Positions 6,811-8,135 of a stretch of 8,135 nucleotides of DNA are shown piece after piece (position 1 is the first letter of the stretch; each line of letters starts with the position of its first letter). Position numbers and translations under genes: made by a program. Under the pieces are notes generated by a model, which saw only the letters and a list, made by a program, of their open reading frames with translations, searched no databases and was not told the origin of the DNA. Location of the stretch: contig CAZGUY010000024.1 of the NCBI GenBank assembly GCA_964528795.1, positions 1-8,135 of the forward strand. Reading direction: 5' to 3'. The stretch is from DATFJC01 sp964528795. GTDB lineage: Bacteria > Patescibacteriota > Patescibacteriia > UBA2591 > UBA6264.

Positions 6811-7003
6811 TAGGGTAGACAGTGGAAAAGATATAGTGTGAGTTTTAAGAGTTTGCTAAAGGAAGTCTAATTTCGACAAGTGGTGAAATCTTTTGGTTTC
6901 TAGATTGGGGTTATATAAATCTAGGGTTCTTTGAAATGATACGTGGAAGTGGAGGTCTTTCCTCCCGAAAAGGGAGGTGAGACCTCCAAGGCAAATAGAA
7001 AAA
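6811..7003. repeat. Palindrome-rich intergenic element, copy A
   Basis: This non-coding stretch between a terminator and the Wzz promoter shares ordered blocks with copy B: GCTAAA (6855-6860), TCGACAAG (6873-6880), an 18-base identical block TCTAGGGTTCTTTGAAAT (6920-6937), CGTG, GGAGGT (6951-6956), CTCCA (6984-6988) and CAAATA before an A-run. It also holds GAGGTGAGACCTC (6974-6986). It can fold as CTAGATT/AATCTAG (6900-6906 with 6918-6924), then a two-level hairpin with outer stem TGGAGGTC/GACCTCCA (6950-6957 with 6981-6988) and inner stem CCTCCC/GGGAGG (6961-6966 with 6972-6977). No open frame or good plus-strand promoter is visible. Confidence 0.7.
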
Positions 7004-7032
7004 AAAGGGAAAGATCTTTTATCTTTCCCTTT
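7004..7032 (-). terminator. Rho-independent terminator of the small two-gene operon
   Basis: A perfect 12-bp stem (AAAGGGAAAGAT at 7004-7015 with its complement at 7021-7032) and a 5-base loop is followed on the minus strand by an unbroken run of T. It lies eight bases after the stop of the 72-residue gene. Confidence 0.92.
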
Positions 7033-7040
7033 GTTGGTTT

Positions 7041-7259
7041 TTAAGTTTGAGTTTCCATCTGTCGTTGAATCATTCTGATTTGATGTTTTAGAGCATCAAG
7101 AACATCTATTATTAGCATATTTTCTCTGTGGATTAGATACCCATTTTTTAAGGCATCTATATTAGCTAGATGTTTTTCTTTGTCAGAACTTGAAATATCT
7201 TTTTCAATAAGATTTTCAATCTGTTTTAATTCTTTTTCAATTTTTGTAATATCAATCAT
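7041..7259 (-). CDS. Small helical protein of unknown function (72 residues)
   Basis: I do not recognise this protein. Nearly all of it should be alpha helix. Residues 1-21 form an amphipathic stretch rich in Glu, Lys and Ile; SSSDKEK (23-29) may be a turn; and residues 30-72 form a second helix with regular hydrophobic spacing (LANIDAL, MLIIDVLDAL, IRMIQRQM). A helical hairpin or coiled-coil dimer is likely. Net charge is slightly negative, with no signal peptide and no cysteine. The start is supported by GAGG five bases before the ATG. It is the second gene of an operon, 40 bases after the strongly basic 70-residue protein, and is followed directly by a strong terminator. An opposite-charge pair would fit a two-protein complex, but no toxin, antitoxin or phage family is recognisable. 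Confidence 0.75.
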   Translation of the reverse strand: MIDITKIEKELKQIENLIEKDISSSDKEKHLANIDALKNGYLIHRENMLIIDVLDALKHQIRMIQRQMETQT

Positions 7260-7299
7260 TCTAACCTCGTCTTTCTTTTTGAGTTTGAATCTTAGTATT

Positions 7300-7512
7300 T
7301 TAATATTTACTTCTATTTCTAGCTCTTACTACTTGTCTTTGTGGCTTAATCCTTTGTTGGTGAGTTTTAATCTTTTTTCTAAGTTTTTCTATAACTGGCT
7401 TCATGTCGTTGATAAGCCAGTTTTGGATTGTAGTAGGGTGGTAATGTCGACCACCTTTTAATGATTCCCATGCTTTGACAACTTCTTTGGCATCTTTGAT
7501 ATTAAAACACAT
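7300..7512 (-). CDS. Small, strongly basic protein of unknown function (70 residues)
   Basis: I do not recognise this protein. It has about 18 Lys/Arg against 5 Asp/Glu. The basic residues are concentrated in the C-terminal half (KLRKKIKTHQQRIKPQRQ and a final RARNRSKY), while the N-terminal half has a compact, partly hydrophobic pattern (DAKEVVKAWESL, then HYHPTTIQNWL). This suggests a small N-terminal helical domain with a basic tail that could bind nucleic acid, which is an inference from charge only. The start is firm: AAAGGAGG (7525-7518) lies five bases before the ATG, and a promoter lies at 7552-7580. It is the first gene of an operon with the 72-residue protein. Confidence 0.75.
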   Translation of the reverse strand: MCFNIKDAKEVVKAWESLKGGRHYHPTTIQNWLINDMKPVIEKLRKKIKTHQQRIKPQRQVVRARNRSKY

Positions 7513-7517
7513 AATTT

Positions 7518-7525
7518 CCTCCTTT
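7518..7525 (-). promoter_or_regulatory. Strong Shine-Dalgarno site of the 70-residue gene
   Basis: AAAGGAGG on the minus strand is five bases from the ATG at 7512, the same sequence and spacing as at the HisRS-like gene. Confidence 0.85.
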
Positions 7526-7551
7526 TTATTTGAGTTTAAATAACTAATTTA

Positions 7552-7580
7552 AACATAATTCTATTTTTTATTTTTGTCAA
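7552..7580 (-). promoter_or_regulatory. Promoter of the small two-gene operon
   Basis: A perfect TTGACA (7580-7575) and TATGTT (7557-7552, four of six) are 17 bases apart on the minus strand. Transcription would start near 7545, giving a leader of about 32 bases with the SD site. Confidence 0.68.
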
Positions 7581-7688
7581 GGTAAAAGGGCTAAAAAACA
7601 GGTCAGACCTCGACAAGAGGTGAGACCTCTAGGGTTCTTTGAAATATGCGTGTGATTTGGAGGTGCGTTCTCCAGAGCAAATAAAAAA
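7581..7688. repeat. Palindrome-rich intergenic element, copy B
   Basis: This shorter relative of copy A lies in the same place, between a terminator and a promoter. Shared blocks in the same order are GCTAAA (7590-7595), TCGACAAG (7610-7617), GGTGA, the identical 18-base block TCTAGGGTTCTTTGAAAT (7628-7645), CGTG, GGAGGT (7659-7664), CTCCA (7670-7674) and CAAATA before an A-run. It lacks about 30 bases present in copy A before the 18-base block. GAGGTGAGACCTC (7617-7629) is identical to a block in copy A, though at another place within the element. Small hairpins are ACCTC/GAGGT, AGAGGT/ACCTCT and TGGAG/CTCCA. Confidence 0.7.
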
Positions 7689-7708
7689 GCTGTCCCAATA
7701 AGGACAGC
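7689..7708 (-). terminator. Rho-independent terminator of the coiled-coil gene
   Basis: GCTGTCC (7689-7695) and GGACAGC (7702-7708) form a 7-bp stem with a 6-base loop, followed on the minus strand by TTTTTT. It lies 27 bases after the stop at 7736. Confidence 0.9.
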
Positions 7709-7735
7709 AAGGCTATTATCTATTAAAAACTAAAA

Positions 7736-8135
7736 TTAATTTTTAGATACATCTTTTAATTTAGGAAAAATTTGAAAATCGTCAAACATTTTAATTTCCT
7801 CTTTGTTTAGAATGTCTTTCTTTTTAAGAATATTTATTAACAATTCAAGTTTTTTATCCTGTTTTCTCTGACGGGTAACCACTGATCCCTCTAAATCAGC
7901 TAATTTATCATCTAAATATGGCTTAGTAACCATCATCCTTTCAATCTTATTAAACCTTTTATCAATCTTATTAAACCTTTTATCAACCTTATCAAACCTT
8001 TTATCAATTTTGCTAAATTTCTTATCAATCCCATCAAATCTTTTATATACATCATTAAATCCCTGTTTTACAGAAGTAGCTAATTTGTCTATTTTTTTAT
8101 CAGTCCTTTTATCAGATCTTTCAATTGCCTCATCA
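7736..8135 (-). CDS. Heptad-repeat coiled-coil protein (5' end outside window)
   Basis: The frame stays open to the right edge, giving 132 visible residues, so the two ATG codons at 7931-7936 are internal and not the start. Upstream of them are repeats of seven residues with consensus F-[NDS]-[KG]-[IV]-[DE]-[KR]-[RK]: about five good units and a weaker one (FNDVYKR). Phe and Ile/Val occupy the a and d core positions of a coiled coil. Before the repeats come related charged helical segments (IERSDKR, KKIDKLATSVKQG). The C-terminal 66 residues continue as a helix (LDDKLADLEGSVVTRQRKQDKK), then NKEEIKMFDDF and a short tail. I recognise no catalytic domain. Such rods usually oligomerise and act as spacers or scaffolds; the missing N-terminus could hold a membrane anchor or another domain. 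A terminator follows. Confidence 0.82.
   Translation of the reverse strand, partial: DEAIERSDKRTDKKIDKLATSVKQGFNDVYKRFDGIDKKFSKIDKRFDKVDKRFNKIDKRFNKIERMMVTKPYLDDKLADLEGSVVTRQRKQDKKLELLINILKKKDILNKEEIKMFDDFQIFPKLKDVSKN
7937..8059 (-). repeat. Tandem 21-base repeats encoding coiled-coil heptads
   Basis: One 18-base unit (7937-7954) and five 21-base units (7955-7975, 7976-7996, 7997-8017, 8018-8038, 8039-8059) lie in register with the reading frame. The units nearest 7955 are almost identical and the distant ones are more diverged. This is expected of in-frame expansion by slippage or unequal recombination. Confidence 0.88.

Noticed and set aside
7180..7461. Plus-strand 93-residue open frame
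   Set aside because: It overlaps two well-supported minus-strand genes with SD sites and reads as a Ser/Phe/Ile-rich antisense shadow.
6811..7688. Integron attC sites
   Set aside because: The elements sit after genes and have dyad symmetry, but I find no GTTRRRY/RYYYAAC core pair and no integrase in view.
7736..7936. A short 66-residue gene starting at the ATG at 7936
   Set aside because: The same frame continues without a stop to the right edge and encodes a continuous coiled coil, so this ATG is internal.
7937..8059. CRISPR array
   Set aside because: The 21-base repeats are contiguous without spacers, keep the reading frame and encode heptads.
275..8135. Recoding of TGA (as in Gracilibacteria and Absconditabacteria)
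   Set aside because: All nine genes end in TAA, but conserved genes run full length without in-frame TGA and use TGG for Trp, so the standard code is sufficient.

Overview
The window is a low-GC stretch of a bacterial chromosome carrying nine protein-coding genes. Eight lie on the minus strand. One, cut by the left edge, lies on the plus strand and converges on the others. The ElyC/YdcF-type envelope protein, the Wzz-like polysaccharide chain-length protein and the LD-carboxypeptidase relative all point to a bacterium with a peptidoglycan envelope. Small genes, very high A+T, TAA as the stop codon of all nine genes and few clear Shine-Dalgarno sites would suit a Candidate Phyla Radiation (Patescibacteria) genome. 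That placement is an inference from style and not from a marker gene. The standard genetic code fits, because the long reading frames contain no in-frame TGA.

Region 1 (1-236): the end of a plus-strand gene whose last 67 residues form a cysteine/histidine cluster with PHD/RING-like spacing, followed by a strong terminator that can serve both convergent genes. Region 2 (275-3462, minus): a probable three-gene operon read from right to left. It has an Asp/AsnRS-like class II synthetase core without an anticodon-binding OB fold, then a class I SAM methyltransferase, then an MccF-like S66 peptidase. Its promoter lies inside an 11-bp perfect inverted repeat that also ends the upstream gene. Region 3 (3437-4693, minus): a HisRS/HisZ-like class II fold gene with its own promoter and a strong ribosome binding site. 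Two neighbouring genes are therefore degenerate class II synthetase relatives, followed by a peptidase of the family that includes the microcin C immunity enzyme. This is the most interesting gene neighbourhood in the window, though a shared pathway is unproven.

Region 4 (4694-6810, minus): an AT-rich spacer, an ElyC/YdcF-like membrane protein, a hairpin, and a Wzz-like polysaccharide co-polymerase behind a promoter with consensus hexamers.

Region 5 (6811-8135, minus): a two-gene operon of small unrecognised proteins and the end of a coiled-coil gene built from 7-residue repeats. Each of these units ends in a textbook terminator, and each terminator is followed by a related, palindrome-rich intergenic element. 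The unit structure (promoter, genes, terminator, shared element) occurs twice in the same orientation and looks cassette-like. No recombinase gene is visible.
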